A DNA stretch of 15,418 nucleotides from an uncultured Sphingomonadales bacterium (GCA_937898535.1 CALDKP010000292.1:1-15418); one strand, 5' to 3'; shown: positions 1-7,942, numbered from the stretch's first letter. The notes: generated from the letters alone by a model not told the origin. Numbers and translations: made by a program.

Positions 1-54
1 CACAGGAAACAACGTCCATGAGCGCTGCAACAAGCTAATCTGGGAATTTTATCA
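1..54. other. Short 5' flank upstream of chpT, possible tail of an upstream gene
   Basis: No complete gene fits here. One frame is open from the window edge to a TAA at 36-38 and could be the last residues (…TTSMSAATS) of an upstream gene. Alternatively, an AGGAAAC stretch at 4-10 precedes an ATG at 18, giving a six-codon ORF (MSAATS). The sequence alone does not separate these options. No promoter is recognisable. Confidence 0.3.
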
Positions 55-705
55 ATGACGGAGTCCGAAGTAGACCTTGCCAGCCTTTTGTGTTCACGGT
101 TGTGCCATGACCTGCTTAGCCCGGTAGGTGCGATGAACAACGGCCTGGAGTTGCTGGCGGACGAGCATGACCCGGAAATGCGGCAACGGTGCATGGATTT
201 GCTGGCTGAAAGCGCCAAGGCTGCGGCCGATAAGCTGAAGTTTTTCCGTCTCGCCTTTGGTGCTGCTGGGGGCTTTGGCTTGGACGTGGACCCTAAAGAA
301 GCGCGGGGCGTTATTGAACCGCTGGTCACCGCAAGCGGTCGAACAGTGTTGGAATGGGCTGTTCCTGCGCACATGATGCCAAAGCGGGCGGTCAAAATCC
401 TGTTGAACCTCGTGCTGTTGGCGAACGAAGCACTGGTGCGTGGCGGCACTTTATTCGTGGGTGCCGAAACTGGATTGAACGAACAGGAAATTGTCATTCG
501 GGCGAGTGGTCCCAAAATCGTGATGGATTCCGCTGTTCGTGAGGCGCTGACCGGGAAGCTTGATGCCTCGATGGTGGATTCCCGCACTGCTGCGGCCTGG
601 ATGGCGCACACGCTTGCGCTGCAGGGCGGCGGGATGGTCCAGATCGCGGAGCCGGATGCCGAACATCTCGTCATCGGCGCACTTGTTCGCACGTCGCAAG
701 TCTAG
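55..705 (+). CDS. chpT: Histidine phosphotransferase ChpT
   Basis: Cytoplasmic phosphotransfer protein. In Caulobacter, ChpT passes phosphate from the hybrid kinase CckA to the response regulators CtrA and CpdR, controlling cell cycle and motility. The 216-residue protein has the family layout: an N-terminal dimerising helical hairpin with the phospho-accepting histidine in RLCHDLLSPVGA (His18) followed by NNGLELL, then a degenerate GHKL-like ATPase fold (about residues 80-216, with KILLNLVLLANEAL near 114-127) that lacks clear ATP-binding G boxes. The start at 55 has a GGGA about 9 bases upstream and puts the His motif at the expected place. It lies 65 bases upstream of cheA on the same strand, so it may share control with chemotaxis. 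A true sensor kinase is unlikely because the ATP-binding motifs are absent. Confidence 0.9.
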   Translation: MTESEVDLASLLCSRLCHDLLSPVGAMNNGLELLADEHDPEMRQRCMDLLAESAKAAADKLKFFRLAFGAAGGFGLDVDPKEARGVIEPLVTASGRTVLEWAVPAHMMPKRAVKILLNLVLLANEALVRGGTLFVGAETGLNEQEIVIRASGPKIVMDSAVREALTGKLDASMVDSRTAAAWMAHTLALQGGGMVQIAEPDAEHLVIGALVRTSQV

Positions 706-710
706 CACTC

Positions 711-729
711 TCAACGTCTTTTTAACCAT
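711..729 (+). promoter_or_regulatory. CtrA-like binding box upstream of cheA
   Basis: The sequence reads TCAA-N7-TTAACCAT, with the second half at 722-729. The known CtrA consensus is TTAA-N7-TTAAC, so eight of nine consensus positions match with the exact 7-base spacer. The TTAACCAT half also matches the form reported for half-site CtrA targets. It sits between chpT and cheA. Function is inferred. Confidence 0.45.
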
Positions 730-747
730 CTGATGTCACATGTCGTG

Positions 748-761
748 TCCGTTAAAACGGA
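748..761. promoter_or_regulatory. Perfect 6+6 inverted repeat just before cheA
   Basis: TCCGTT and AACGGA are separated by AA, and the dyad ends 9 bases before the cheA ATG. It could be a repressor or activator site, or a small hairpin over the translation start. There is no T-run, so it does not look like a terminator for chpT. Role unknown. Confidence 0.3.
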
Positions 762-770
762 TCGGCAGAT

Positions 771-3149
771 ATGGACGATTTGATAGAAGACTTTATCGCG
801 GAGACGCGCGAAACGCTTGAGGCACTGACCAGCCAGTTGGTAGAGTGGGAGCGTCGCCCAAACGATCGTGCTTTGCTCGATAGCGTATTTCGCTTTGTGC
901 ACACCGTAAAAGGAAGCTGCGGCTTCCTGTCACTCCCAAGGTTACTCCGCCTGAGCCACGCTGCCGAGGACGTGCTGAGCGCCGCACGTGATGGCGAGGT
1001 CGACGTGTCGGCAGGTCTGGTAACCGCGGTGCTCGCCGTTATCGACCGTGTCGCTATTCTAACTGAGGCACTTGAGTCTGGTGTATCTGTCTATGATGAT
1101 GATGACATCTTGACGGGGGCCCTTCGCCAATATTTGCACGACAAACCCGCGGACCTGGTTACTGGCCCCGTTGGTGAAGCCGGTGACGCACTGGCACATG
1201 AAGACAGCCCGTTACGCGGCAAAGCGCGAACTGTGCGCGTATCGCTTAACTTGCTCGACAATTTGATGAGCGGCGTTTCGGACATGGTGCTCGCCCGAAA
1301 CGAAGTGTCGCGTCAGCTTCGGAAGGTTAGCTCGAACGCCGATCTCGATTTGTCATTTGCGCGCTTGTCTTCTTCTGTGGCCGAACTGCGCGATGCCGTT
1401 GGCATGATGCGTATGCAGCATATCGATAAATTGTTCTCGGCGCTTCCCAGGCTTGTTCGGGATATTGCAATTGAGCTTGGCAAAGAAATAGAATTGCGGA
1501 TCGACGGAAGCGAAGTCGAAGTTGACCGCGAAATGGTAGAGGCATTGCGCGATCCCTTGACACATATTCTGCGCAATGCTGCGGACCACGGAATTGAAAG
1601 TGCCGATGAACGGCGCGCTGCTGGCAAAGACCCTGTAGGCCATATCCGTATCTCGGCCCGTCAGTCGGGCAACCAGATCATCATTGATATTGTCGATGAT
1701 GGGCGCGGGATCAATGTCGACAAGTTGGGCATTCGCGCAATAGCCGCCAATGTGACGACGATTGGTGAATGGCAGACAATGTCACCGCGCGCGCGGCTGA
1801 ACACCATTTTTACGCCCGGCCTTTCGACCGCGGATAGCGTTACGTCGATATCGGGGCGCGGTGTTGGCATGGACGTTGTTCGCAACAATTTGCAAGCCAT
1901 CGGCGGCACGATTGAGTTGGAGAATTATGAAGGTCATGGCCTGAAAATAACGTTGCGTTTACCGCTCACGCTCTCAATCATCGCAGGGCTTTCGGTGCGT
2001 GCTGGTACGCAGATTTTCGGGATCGCGCGCAGTTCCGTGGTTGAGATGGTTTCAACATCCAACCCCAACGCTACATTCGAAGAGCTGGGCGGACGCAAAA
2101 TCGTTCGTATTCGAAACAAGCGATATCCCTTCAAATCACTTGCAGAGATATTGGGCATCGCCCACGACGCACATACCGCCGGGGAGAGCCGCACGCTCAT
2201 GGTAATGCGACCAGCGGTCGGAACCACATTCGTTTTGGAAGTGGCCGCCGTTATCGACAATGAGGAGCTGGTGGTAAAACCGGGCGCGCCATTGGTGATG
2301 GGCAACGGCCTGTTCGCTGGAACGTCGCTGCCCGACAATGGCCGACCTATGCTGTTGCTCGACGCGAGTGGGCTCGGCACCGCTATGGGGCTGTCTGCCA
2401 CAGACAGGGACGATCACGAGATCAACATCCGCGCGGATGTCGAGAGCAAAAATAATGGACCATCTGCCCTGCTGTTCATTGCCACCGACGGCCGCAAACA
2501 AGGCATTCGTTTGTCAGCAATCGAGCGGATGGAAGATATCGAGGTTACCCAAATCCAGTATGTTGGCGGAAGAACACGGGTCTCGGCCGATGGCGGCTTG
2601 TATGATTTATGGGAATATAAATCGGCACCCGACGATGGTTTGGTGAAAGTGTTGAAGCTGAGCGATGGCGACAGCGCTTGTTATCTTGCCGTCAGCGACG
2701 TCATCGACATCTTTAGCATCGCAGGCGATATTGTGCCCAGTGCACAGCCTGAACAGCATGAAGGCGTCGTCTATGCCTTTGGCGAGCCAGTCGAACTGCG
2801 CAACATGTTCGGGTTCTTCGAAACATATGATCGCACGCGCCGAAATCGCGGATCTGACGCATTGTGCTTCATTGATTGCCCAGATGATTCCCACTGGGAA
2901 CGGACGATATTGGCGCCGTTGTTAACAGCATCGGGATATAAGGTGAGTTTTGATGAACATGATCAATCGCGCGCCGCCATCATATTGCAGCGTGATGTTG
3001 CCAAGGCGCGCGAACGGGCGACAGACCCTAGAGCGATACACCTGCGCGATTCCAACCACAGCCTGAACGCGCCGATCGCCAGCATCTACCGTTACGACGG
3101 GGTGGGGTTGATATCCGCTATCGAAGAGAAACTGGCAGGATGCGCATGA
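771..3149 (+). CDS. cheA: Chemotaxis histidine kinase CheA with degenerate C-terminal receiver-like domain
   Basis: Autophosphorylating kinase of the chemoreceptor array, which phosphorylates CheY and CheB. The 792-residue protein shows an Hpt/P1 domain (about 1-115) with His44 in HTVKGSCGF. A short linker of about 35 residues leaves no room for a normal P2 domain. The P3 dimerisation region (152-220) is followed by a GHKL ATPase domain with an N box HILRNAADHGIES (265-277), a G1 box VDDGRGIN (308-315) and SGRGVGMDVV (361-370). Two CheW-like domains follow (about 396-540 and 565-685). The last ~100 residues (694-792) resemble a receiver by their start (ALCFIDCPDD) and end but lack a convincing phospho-acceptor aspartate. 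The gene overlaps cheW by 4 bases. The start at 771 gives the usual DDLIEDFIAET beginning; no strong ribosome site is visible. Confidence 0.93.
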   Translation: MDDLIEDFIAETRETLEALTSQLVEWERRPNDRALLDSVFRFVHTVKGSCGFLSLPRLLRLSHAAEDVLSAARDGEVDVSAGLVTAVLAVIDRVAILTEALESGVSVYDDDDILTGALRQYLHDKPADLVTGPVGEAGDALAHEDSPLRGKARTVRVSLNLLDNLMSGVSDMVLARNEVSRQLRKVSSNADLDLSFARLSSSVAELRDAVGMMRMQHIDKLFSALPRLVRDIAIELGKEIELRIDGSEVEVDREMVEALRDPLTHILRNAADHGIESADERRAAGKDPVGHIRISARQSGNQIIIDIVDDGRGINVDKLGIRAIAANVTTIGEWQTMSPRARLNTIFTPGLSTADSVTSISGRGVGMDVVRNNLQAIGGTIELENYEGHGLKITLRLPLTLSIIAGLSVRAGTQIFGIARSSVVEMVSTSNPNATFEELGGRKIVRIRNKRYPFKSLAEILGIAHDAHTAGESRTLMVMRPAVGTTFVLEVAAVIDNEELVVKPGAPLVMGNGLFAGTSLPDNGRPMLLLDASGLGTAMGLSATDRDDHEINIRADVESKNNGPSALLFIATDGRKQGIRLSAIERMEDIEVTQIQYVGGRTRVSADGGLYDLWEYKSAPDDGLVKVLKLSDGDSACYLAVSDVIDIFSIAGDIVPSAQPEQHEGVVYAFGEPVELRNMFGFFETYDRTRRNRGSDALCFIDCPDDSHWERTILAPLLTASGYKVSFDEHDQSRAAIILQRDVAKARERATDPRAIHLRDSNHSLNAPIASIYRYDGVGLISAIEEKLAGCA

Positions 3150-3583
3150 CCAATATGTTATATTTGATGGCTGACTTAGCAGGATCGCGGGTTGCGATTG
3201 AGAGCAGCCAAGTGGAATCTATCGTCCATTTACCGGACGTCGTGCCGGTGCCGATGTGTGATCCGTCCATCGCAGGAATTTTTGCGCTGAGAAGCCGTGT
3301 CCTGACGCTGATCGACACCCAGTTCCACATTACCGGCGTTCAGAAAGCCGCCCACAAAGGCACTTTGGCAGTCGTCACGGAAATCGCGGGGCATCAATAC
3401 GGACTGCTCGTCGACAAGGTCCATGACGTCGTTTCAATTGCCATCGCGCAGGCAGAATCAAACATCCTGCCACCGGCCGCGTGGAACCGTTACGTGGATC
3501 AGGTCGCAACGCATGAAGGCGAACTGGTGATGATATTGAACACGGAGGCGTTGGTTTCGGGGCAACCGGCTCTGGCTACTTAA
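3146..3583 (+). CDS. cheW: Chemotaxis adaptor CheW
   Basis: Coupling protein that links chemoreceptors to CheA in the array. It is a single CheW/SH3-like domain of 145 residues: an N-terminal strand pair (LYLMADLAGSRVAIES), a central IAGIFALRSRVLTLID segment matching the conserved GxxxLRGxxxPVIDL region, and GLLVDKVHDVVSI. I chose ATG 3146 rather than ATG 3140 because it forms a classic ATGA overlap with the cheA stop and has AGGA (3137-3140) at good spacing. Starting at 3140 would add two residues (MR) and place that AGGA inside the coding region. Translational coupling to cheA is likely. Confidence 0.88.
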   Translation: MTNMLYLMADLAGSRVAIESSQVESIVHLPDVVPVPMCDPSIAGIFALRSRVLTLIDTQFHITGVQKAAHKGTLAVVTEIAGHQYGLLVDKVHDVVSIAIAQAESNILPPAAWNRYVDQVATHEGELVMILNTEALVSGQPALAT

Positions 3584-3672
3584 ATTCAACACGCTCGCTG
3601 CACAAATTAACGTGTCGATAAGAACGCTGCGATATTGTCGCCATTCTGGTTGTAATAGGGTGGGTAGGTCGC

Positions 3673-4038
3673 ATGAAATCTTGTTTGATTGTCGACGATA
3701 GCAAGGTCATTCGTAAGGTGGCCCGTCATATTCTCGAAACGATGCAGTTCGAAGTTGCTGAGGCGGCCGATGGTAAAGAAGCGCTGGACCATGTCGCGCA
3801 GGCGACGCCCGACGTAATTCTGCTCGATTGGAATATGCCGATCATGAGCGGGATGGATTTTTTGCGGGCCTACCGATCGACGAATGAAGCTCCATCAGCC
3901 AAGGTGATATTCTGTACAACAGAAAATGGCATTGGGCATATTCAAGCGGCTATAGACGCCGGTGCCGACGAATATGTCATGAAACCGTTTGATCGCGAAA
4001 CGCTTGAGTCGAAGCTGCAAATTGTCGGCTGTATTTGA
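3673..4038 (+). CDS. cheY: Chemotaxis response regulator CheY
   Basis: Single-domain receiver of 121 residues that, when phosphorylated by CheA, acts on the flagellar switch or serves as a phosphate sink. All key residues are visible: acidic pair Asp8-Asp9 (LIVDDS), phospho-acceptor Asp52 in LLDWNMP, the Thr pair 82-83 (FCTTEN), an aromatic switch residue Tyr101 and Lys104 in the final MKPF. There is no output domain. A GGGTAGGT purine stretch lies just upstream of the ATG. The 89 bases between cheW and cheY are the longest gap within cheA-cheR; they contain an isolated TTAAC (3607-3611) but no full CtrA box, and could hold an internal promoter I cannot identify. Confidence 0.92.
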   Translation: MKSCLIVDDSKVIRKVARHILETMQFEVAEAADGKEALDHVAQATPDVILLDWNMPIMSGMDFLRAYRSTNEAPSAKVIFCTTENGIGHIQAAIDAGADEYVMKPFDRETLESKLQIVGCI

Positions 4039-4047
4039 CGCGTTAGA

Positions 4048-5130
4048 ATGCGCAGCAGATCGGCAAAATTAATTGGCAGTTGGCCAAAAACGGCGGCAAC
4101 CCCAATTCGTGTTATGCTCGTCGATGATAGCGTTGTCGCTCGTTCGATTTTTGCACGCGTGCTGGGCAATTGCGACGGCATAGAAATCATTTGTGAAGCT
4201 TCGGACAGCGACGCTGCCGTTGCATGCCTCGACGAAAATGACGTCGACATCATATTGCTGGATATAGAAATGCCCAAGCGCTCGGGATTGGACGCGCTTC
4301 CCGATATTCTCGCAAAGGGGAATGGTGCAAGGGTACTGGTCGTATCGGCATTCGCTGAAGAAAACGGCCCTGCCGCGGTTCAGGCGCTTTCGCTTGGCGC
4401 ATGCGACACTTTGGCAAAGCCAGGCCGCGCAGGTTTTTCGGGACGTTTCTCAGAAATTTTGATCGACAAAGTATTGCGATTGGGCCGGTCGGCGCAGGAG
4501 CGGTCCGACAGGAGATATGTGGCCAGGCCTCTTCCGGATTATAGAACATTATCGAAACCACGCTGTATTGCGATTGGATCGTCGACGGGCGGCATTCCGG
4601 TAATCCACCACATATTGCGGAATTTGGATGACTCTCTCGACTGTCCTATTTTTATTACGCAGCATCTGCCCGCAGCATTCATGACCTTTTTTGCAGGGCA
4701 ACTCGCTGGTCTTACAAAACGAACTGTGAAGGTCGCTGAAGCCGGGGAGCGGGTGAAGCACAATCACATTTACCTCGCACCGGGGCACGCCCATCTGGTG
4801 TGCCACAGGGACGGCAACGATGTCATCATCGGTCATCAATCGCGCTATAGCGCAAGCCGATATTGCCCGTCGGTCGATGCCATGCTTGTGTCGGTGGCGC
4901 GGGCCTATGGACGCGATGGATTGGCGCTTGTTTTCAGCGGCATGGGTAATGATGGGCTTGTCGGCGCGCGCGCCTTTAACGCATGGGCAGCGCCCGTTTT
5001 CGTTCAAGATATGCAAAGTTCGGTCGTCTGGGGCATGCCGGGTGCAATCGTGAAGGAAGGCTTGGCCGCAGCGATTATGACGCCAACCCAAATGACCGAC
5101 ATGCTTTCACGGATTGCGACGTCATCATGA
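4048..5130 (+). CDS. cheB: Chemotaxis protein-glutamate methylesterase CheB
   Basis: Removes methyl groups from (and deamidates) chemoreceptor glutamates during adaptation; activity rises when its receiver is phosphorylated by CheA. The 360-residue protein has an N-terminal receiver (about 20-140) with Asp26-Asp27 in MLVDDS, phospho-acceptor Asp72 in LLDIEMP and Lys124 in LAKPG. The methylesterase domain (about 170-358) carries the catalytic triad expected for the family: Ser179 in IGSSTGG, His206 in ITQHLP and Asp302 in SGMGNDG. The start at 4048 leaves a roughly 20-residue N-terminal extension; the next ATG (4114) would remove the first receiver strand, so it is less likely. It starts 9 bases after cheY, and its stop overlaps the cheR start by ATGA. 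Confidence 0.93.
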   Translation: MRSRSAKLIGSWPKTAATPIRVMLVDDSVVARSIFARVLGNCDGIEIICEASDSDAAVACLDENDVDIILLDIEMPKRSGLDALPDILAKGNGARVLVVSAFAEENGPAAVQALSLGACDTLAKPGRAGFSGRFSEILIDKVLRLGRSAQERSDRRYVARPLPDYRTLSKPRCIAIGSSTGGIPVIHHILRNLDDSLDCPIFITQHLPAAFMTFFAGQLAGLTKRTVKVAEAGERVKHNHIYLAPGHAHLVCHRDGNDVIIGHQSRYSASRYCPSVDAMLVSVARAYGRDGLALVFSGMGNDGLVGARAFNAWAAPVFVQDMQSSVVWGMPGAIVKEGLAAAIMTPTQMTDMLSRIATSS

Positions 5131-5963
5131 GCATTGCTGAAGCCAGAGCGTACAGAACGCTATCAGCGGCGCTGGAAAAACATACCGGGCAAACGGTTCC
5201 GGCAAACCGGCATTGGCGAATCGATATGGCTTTGAAGCCATTGATGCGGCGCAACTCTGTGCCCGACCTACAAACGCTGGCTGCGTTAATCGAGATGGAT
5301 GCGGACCCCAAATTGACGCGCGCGTGCGTGGAGGCAATGGTGAATAACGAAACTTCTTTTTTCCGCGATCAACCCAACTTTGCCCTGCTCGCTGGGCCCG
5401 TGCTCGACCACATTCGCGAATTACGTGCGGACGCGAAAAGGCTGCGTATCTGGTCTGCTGCCTGCTCGACGGGTCAGGAGGCCTATTCTCTCGCGATTAC
5501 AATATTGGAAAACGCCGAAAAATGGCGGGGTTGGACAATTCAAATATTGGGTACAGATGTTTCTGCCGCGGCCTTGGCACAGGCGCGAGAAGGGCGGTAT
5601 TCTCAGTTTGAGATTCAACGTGGCCTTTCCGTGACGCACATGCTCCGACATTTTGAGCAACAGGGCGAAGAATGGGTGGCAAAAGATGCATTGCGTAAAA
5701 TGGTGACGTTTACGGAGCATAATATGCTGACGCCTGTGCGCCATTTCGGCCGCTTTGACGTTATTTTATGCCGAAACGTGCTGATGTATCTTAGCGACGA
5801 TAAGCGCACACATGTTTTGGAAGCGATTGCGCCATCCATGGAAGAGGAGGGGCTCTTAATGCTCGGTGCCGCTGAAACCGTCATTGGGCAAACCCAAAAG
5901 TTTCGCGCCAGCAAAGCGTTTCGCGGTTTTTACGAGTTAACGCCGGGCCAGCAAGGCACGTAA
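5127..5963 (+). CDS. cheR: Chemotaxis protein methyltransferase CheR
   Basis: Uses S-adenosylmethionine to methylate glutamates of chemoreceptors, opposing CheB. The 278-residue protein has an all-helical N-terminal domain (about 1-75) and a Rossmann-type methyltransferase domain. Visible motifs are NNETSFFRD (73-81), the SAM-binding IWSAACSTGQEAYSLA (108-123), GTDVS (142-146) and DVILCRNVLMYLSD (211-224). I chose ATG 5127, which overlaps the cheB stop as ATGA. The open frame extends further upstream to 4983, but that part lies inside cheB and does not look like CheR. This is the last chemotaxis gene here; no chemoreceptor or cheD is in the window. Confidence 0.92.
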   Translation: MSIAEARAYRTLSAALEKHTGQTVPANRHWRIDMALKPLMRRNSVPDLQTLAALIEMDADPKLTRACVEAMVNNETSFFRDQPNFALLAGPVLDHIRELRADAKRLRIWSAACSTGQEAYSLAITILENAEKWRGWTIQILGTDVSAAALAQAREGRYSQFEIQRGLSVTHMLRHFEQQGEEWVAKDALRKMVTFTEHNMLTPVRHFGRFDVILCRNVLMYLSDDKRTHVLEAIAPSMEEEGLLMLGAAETVIGQTQKFRASKAFRGFYELTPGQQGT

Positions 5964-6027
5964 CCAGCAAAAGTTTCCCGCACCGGCTGATATTGCGTGC
6001 AACGGTCGACTTACCTATGGTCGCCTT

Positions 6028-6720
6028 ATGACCATGATCTGGAACCCATCACCCAATTTTGGCGAGCGCAGCTTGCCGATCACGATGCTTGTTTTACACT
6101 ATACCGGCATGCAGTCGGGTGCAGCAGCCATTGACTGGCTTGCGAACCCTGCTTCCAAAGTGTCGGCGCATTATGTCGTCGATGAAGACGGCCAGCTTGT
6201 CCACATGGTGCGTGAGGAACAAAGGGCGCAGCATGCCGGGCTTTCCTATTGGCGCGGTGTGACGGACTGCAACAGCGCCAGCATTGGCATTGAGATCGTC
6301 AATCCCGGGCATGAATTTGGTTACCGCCCGTTTCCCGAAGCGCAAATGGACACCGTTACGCGATTGGTCGCCGGAATTGTCCGCACATACGGAATTGATC
6401 CGCGAAACGTCGTCGGCCACAGCGACGTCGCACCAACACGCAAAGAAGATCCCGGTGAATACTTCGACTGGGAACGTTTGGCAAAGCTTGGGCTTGCTGT
6501 CCCACGTCCACGGGAAAAGCTGGTCGATCCAGGTTGGCCCGACGCCGCGTTTCTTTTGGCGTTAGAACGTTATGGTTATAGCATATCAGATGGACGGGCG
6601 GCCACTGTCGCATTCCAGCGTCGTTTTCGTCCCGAAAATATTGAAGGCGTGATCGACGGAGAATGCCGGGCGATATTGCTGAGCTTGCTCTTGGAGTATG
6701 AGGGCGGACCTGCTATCTAA
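6028..6720 (+). CDS. N-acetylmuramoyl-L-alanine amidase, AmpD/AmiD type
   Basis: Zinc amidase (Amidase_2 fold) that cleaves the bond between N-acetylmuramic acid and L-alanine in peptidoglycan or its 1,6-anhydro fragments. In 230 residues it shows the zinc ligands His24 (VLHYTGM), His131 (VVGHSDVAP) and Asp141 (KEDPGEYFDW), the conserved Glu89 in GIEIVN, and Lys139 near the last ligand. The His131-to-Asp141 spacing equals that of E. coli AmiD. The C-terminal part (about 170-228, with AVAFQRRF-like ATVAFQRRFRPE) looks like a small peptidoglycan-binding helical domain. No signal peptide or lipobox is visible, so an AmpD-like cytoplasmic muropeptide recycling role is favoured over AmiD's outer membrane role. 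ATG 6034 is an alternative start; neither has a clear ribosome site. Confidence 0.88.
   Translation: MTMIWNPSPNFGERSLPITMLVLHYTGMQSGAAAIDWLANPASKVSAHYVVDEDGQLVHMVREEQRAQHAGLSYWRGVTDCNSASIGIEIVNPGHEFGYRPFPEAQMDTVTRLVAGIVRTYGIDPRNVVGHSDVAPTRKEDPGEYFDWERLAKLGLAVPRPREKLVDPGWPDAAFLLALERYGYSISDGRAATVAFQRRFRPENIEGVIDGECRAILLSLLLEYEGGPAI
6691..6719 (+). promoter_or_regulatory. Possible rnpB promoter inside the amidase 3' end
   Basis: TTGGAG (6691-6696) and TATCTA (6714-6719) are separated by 17 bases and lie 6-7 bases before the inferred RNA start. The match to the -10 consensus is poor. A promoter is needed somewhere here because the RNA gene follows the amidase stop almost directly. Confidence 0.3.
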
Positions 6721-6725
6721 GCCGT

Positions 6726-7108
6726 GCCAGAGGGTTGGGCGACCGCCGCTTAGTGGGTAACTGCTATGGGGAGGAAAGTCCGGGCTCCAGCGAGGAACGG
6801 TGCCGGATAACGTCCGGCGGAAGCAATTTTAGGGAAAGTGCCACAGAAAACAGTCCACCGCATTTCGATGCGGCTAGGTCGAAACGGTGCGGTAAGAGCG
6901 CACCGCGCTTTTGGTAACAAAAGCGGCAAGGCAAACCCCACCGGGAGCAAAACCGAATAGGGGCGGCACATGGCATCCTCCTGCCAGTCGCCCGGGTTGG
7001 TTGCATGAGTGCCGCAGCAATGCGTCGCCTAGATGAATGGTCGCACATCCGCTTATGCTTTGGCTACAGCGGAGGACAGAACCCGGCTTACAGACCCTCT
7101 GGCTTTTT
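6726..7108 (+). ncRNA. rnpB: RNase P RNA (class A), rnpB
   Basis: Catalytic RNA subunit of ribonuclease P, which matures tRNA 5' ends. The closing helix P1 is seen directly: GCCAGAGGG (6726-6734) pairs with CCCTCTGGC (7095-7103). The universally conserved GAGGAAAGTCCGGGCTC is at 6771-6787 and its partner region ACAGAACCCGGCTTACAGA is at 7077-7094; together they form helix P4 and the catalytic core. Other class A hallmarks are the GGCAAACCCC segment (6928-6937), AATAGGGG (6956-6963) and AGATGAATGGTCGC (7031-7044). The P1 helix followed by TTTTT (7104-7108) can act as its own terminator. The 5' end comes about 5 bases after the amidase stop codon. Confidence 0.95.
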
Positions 7109-7306
7109 ATCCCATGCTCAAAAAGCAACGCCCAGAATGGCGAGGACGCGGCGAACAAGGTGAGGGCGCTGATGCCTGCAAATAGGCCACGAACATCCGC
7201 AATATGATATGCACAGCCCCTCCGTTTACGCGAACGTCAACATTTACATGACCGCGTCATTATGGTTTGTTCTGCTGGGGAACGCATTTCCAAGAGGGAT
7301 AAGTCA
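7109..7306 (+). other. Intergenic region between rnpB and the Yip1-family gene
   Basis: About 200 bases without a convincing gene. A 23-codon ATG frame (7114-7185) has no ribosome site and no recognisable product. A perfect inverted repeat, ATGAC-CGC-GTCAT, lies at 7248-7260, about 46 bases before the next start, and could be an operator. I could not pick out a convincing -35/-10 pair. Confidence 0.4.
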
Positions 7307-7942
7307 ATGTCGATTGTTGATCGCGCGAAGAATATCGTTTTGAAACCCGCGGATGAATGGAACGTCATTGCTGATGAGCCAGCAACAGTCCGCCGTTTGT
7401 TCACCGGATATGCGATGATCTTGGCAGCTATTCCTTTGGCAGCCGACATAATATTTACAGGCGCGCTGGGCATAAATGTCGCTAGCTTTGGCGGTGTGGG
7501 CGGCGGCGCTCTGGAAATGGGCTTTGGCACCATCGCGGCCATGGCGGTTGTGGGATATGTGTTTTCCCTCGCCACGCTTTTTGTGATGTCATTCCTCGTG
7601 AACTCGGTTTCGCCTAGCTTTAACGGCAAGTCCGACATGGTTCAGTCCACAAAGTTGATGACATATGCATCGACCCCAACTTGGGTTGTGGGCTTGGCTG
7701 GCTGGATCCCTATCTTGGGCAGCCTTCTTTCGTTCGCGGCAATCGCTTATGTGGTCTACCTGATCTATCTGGGGCTGCAGCCTGTGCTGGGTGTGCCTCA
7801 GGAAAAGGTCGCGGGGTTCACCGTAGTCATCGTGCTCATTTATGTCGTTATGGCTGTCATTGTTTCCGGCATTCTGATCGGCATCGCCTTACCGACTTTG
7901 TCCGGCGGCGGGATGATGGGCGGCGCTTTGTCCGGCGCATAA
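7307..7942 (+). CDS. Yip1-family integral membrane protein
   Basis: A 211-residue inner-membrane protein with about five hydrophobic segments and a Gly/Ala-rich tail. The N-terminus (VDRAKNIVLKPADEWNVIADEP) is the typical beginning of bacterial Yip1-domain proteins, where a short amphipathic region with a 'P..EW..I' motif precedes the first membrane helix. The biochemical role of this family in bacteria is not settled. I chose ATG 7307, which has GAGGG about 9 bases upstream and starts exactly at the family motif. An upstream in-frame start at 7262 would add 15 unrelated polar residues. It stands alone between rnpB and the J-domain gene, on the same strand as both. Confidence 0.75.
   Translation: MSIVDRAKNIVLKPADEWNVIADEPATVRRLFTGYAMILAAIPLAADIIFTGALGINVASFGGVGGGALEMGFGTIAAMAVVGYVFSLATLFVMSFLVNSVSPSFNGKSDMVQSTKLMTYASTPTWVVGLAGWIPILGSLLSFAAIAYVVYLIYLGLQPVLGVPQEKVAGFTVVIVLIYVVMAVIVSGILIGIALPTLSGGGMMGGALSGA

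Noticed and set aside
1..11. Resemblance of CACAGGAAACA to the lac ribosome site found in cloning vectors
   Set aside because: Only about 11 bases match and the following sequence diverges, so chance or a native ribosome site is more likely than vector.
1934..2401. Minus-strand open frame of 155 codons inside cheA
   Set aside because: It is a Ser/Pro-rich shadow of the CheW-like domain of CheA with no ribosome site or family resemblance.
3580..3611. Possible CtrA box upstream of cheY
   Set aside because: TTAA at 3580 and TTAAC at 3607 are not 7 bases apart; only a half-site is present.
5965..5990. Sigma-28-like promoter (AAAAGTTT … GCTGATAT) after cheR
   Set aside because: The spacing between the two elements is about 9 bases instead of 11, and the gene downstream is an amidase with no link to flagella.
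7114..7185. 23-codon ORF downstream of rnpB
   Set aside because: No ribosome site, no hydrophobic or other signature, and a position directly after the rnpB terminator; likely chance.
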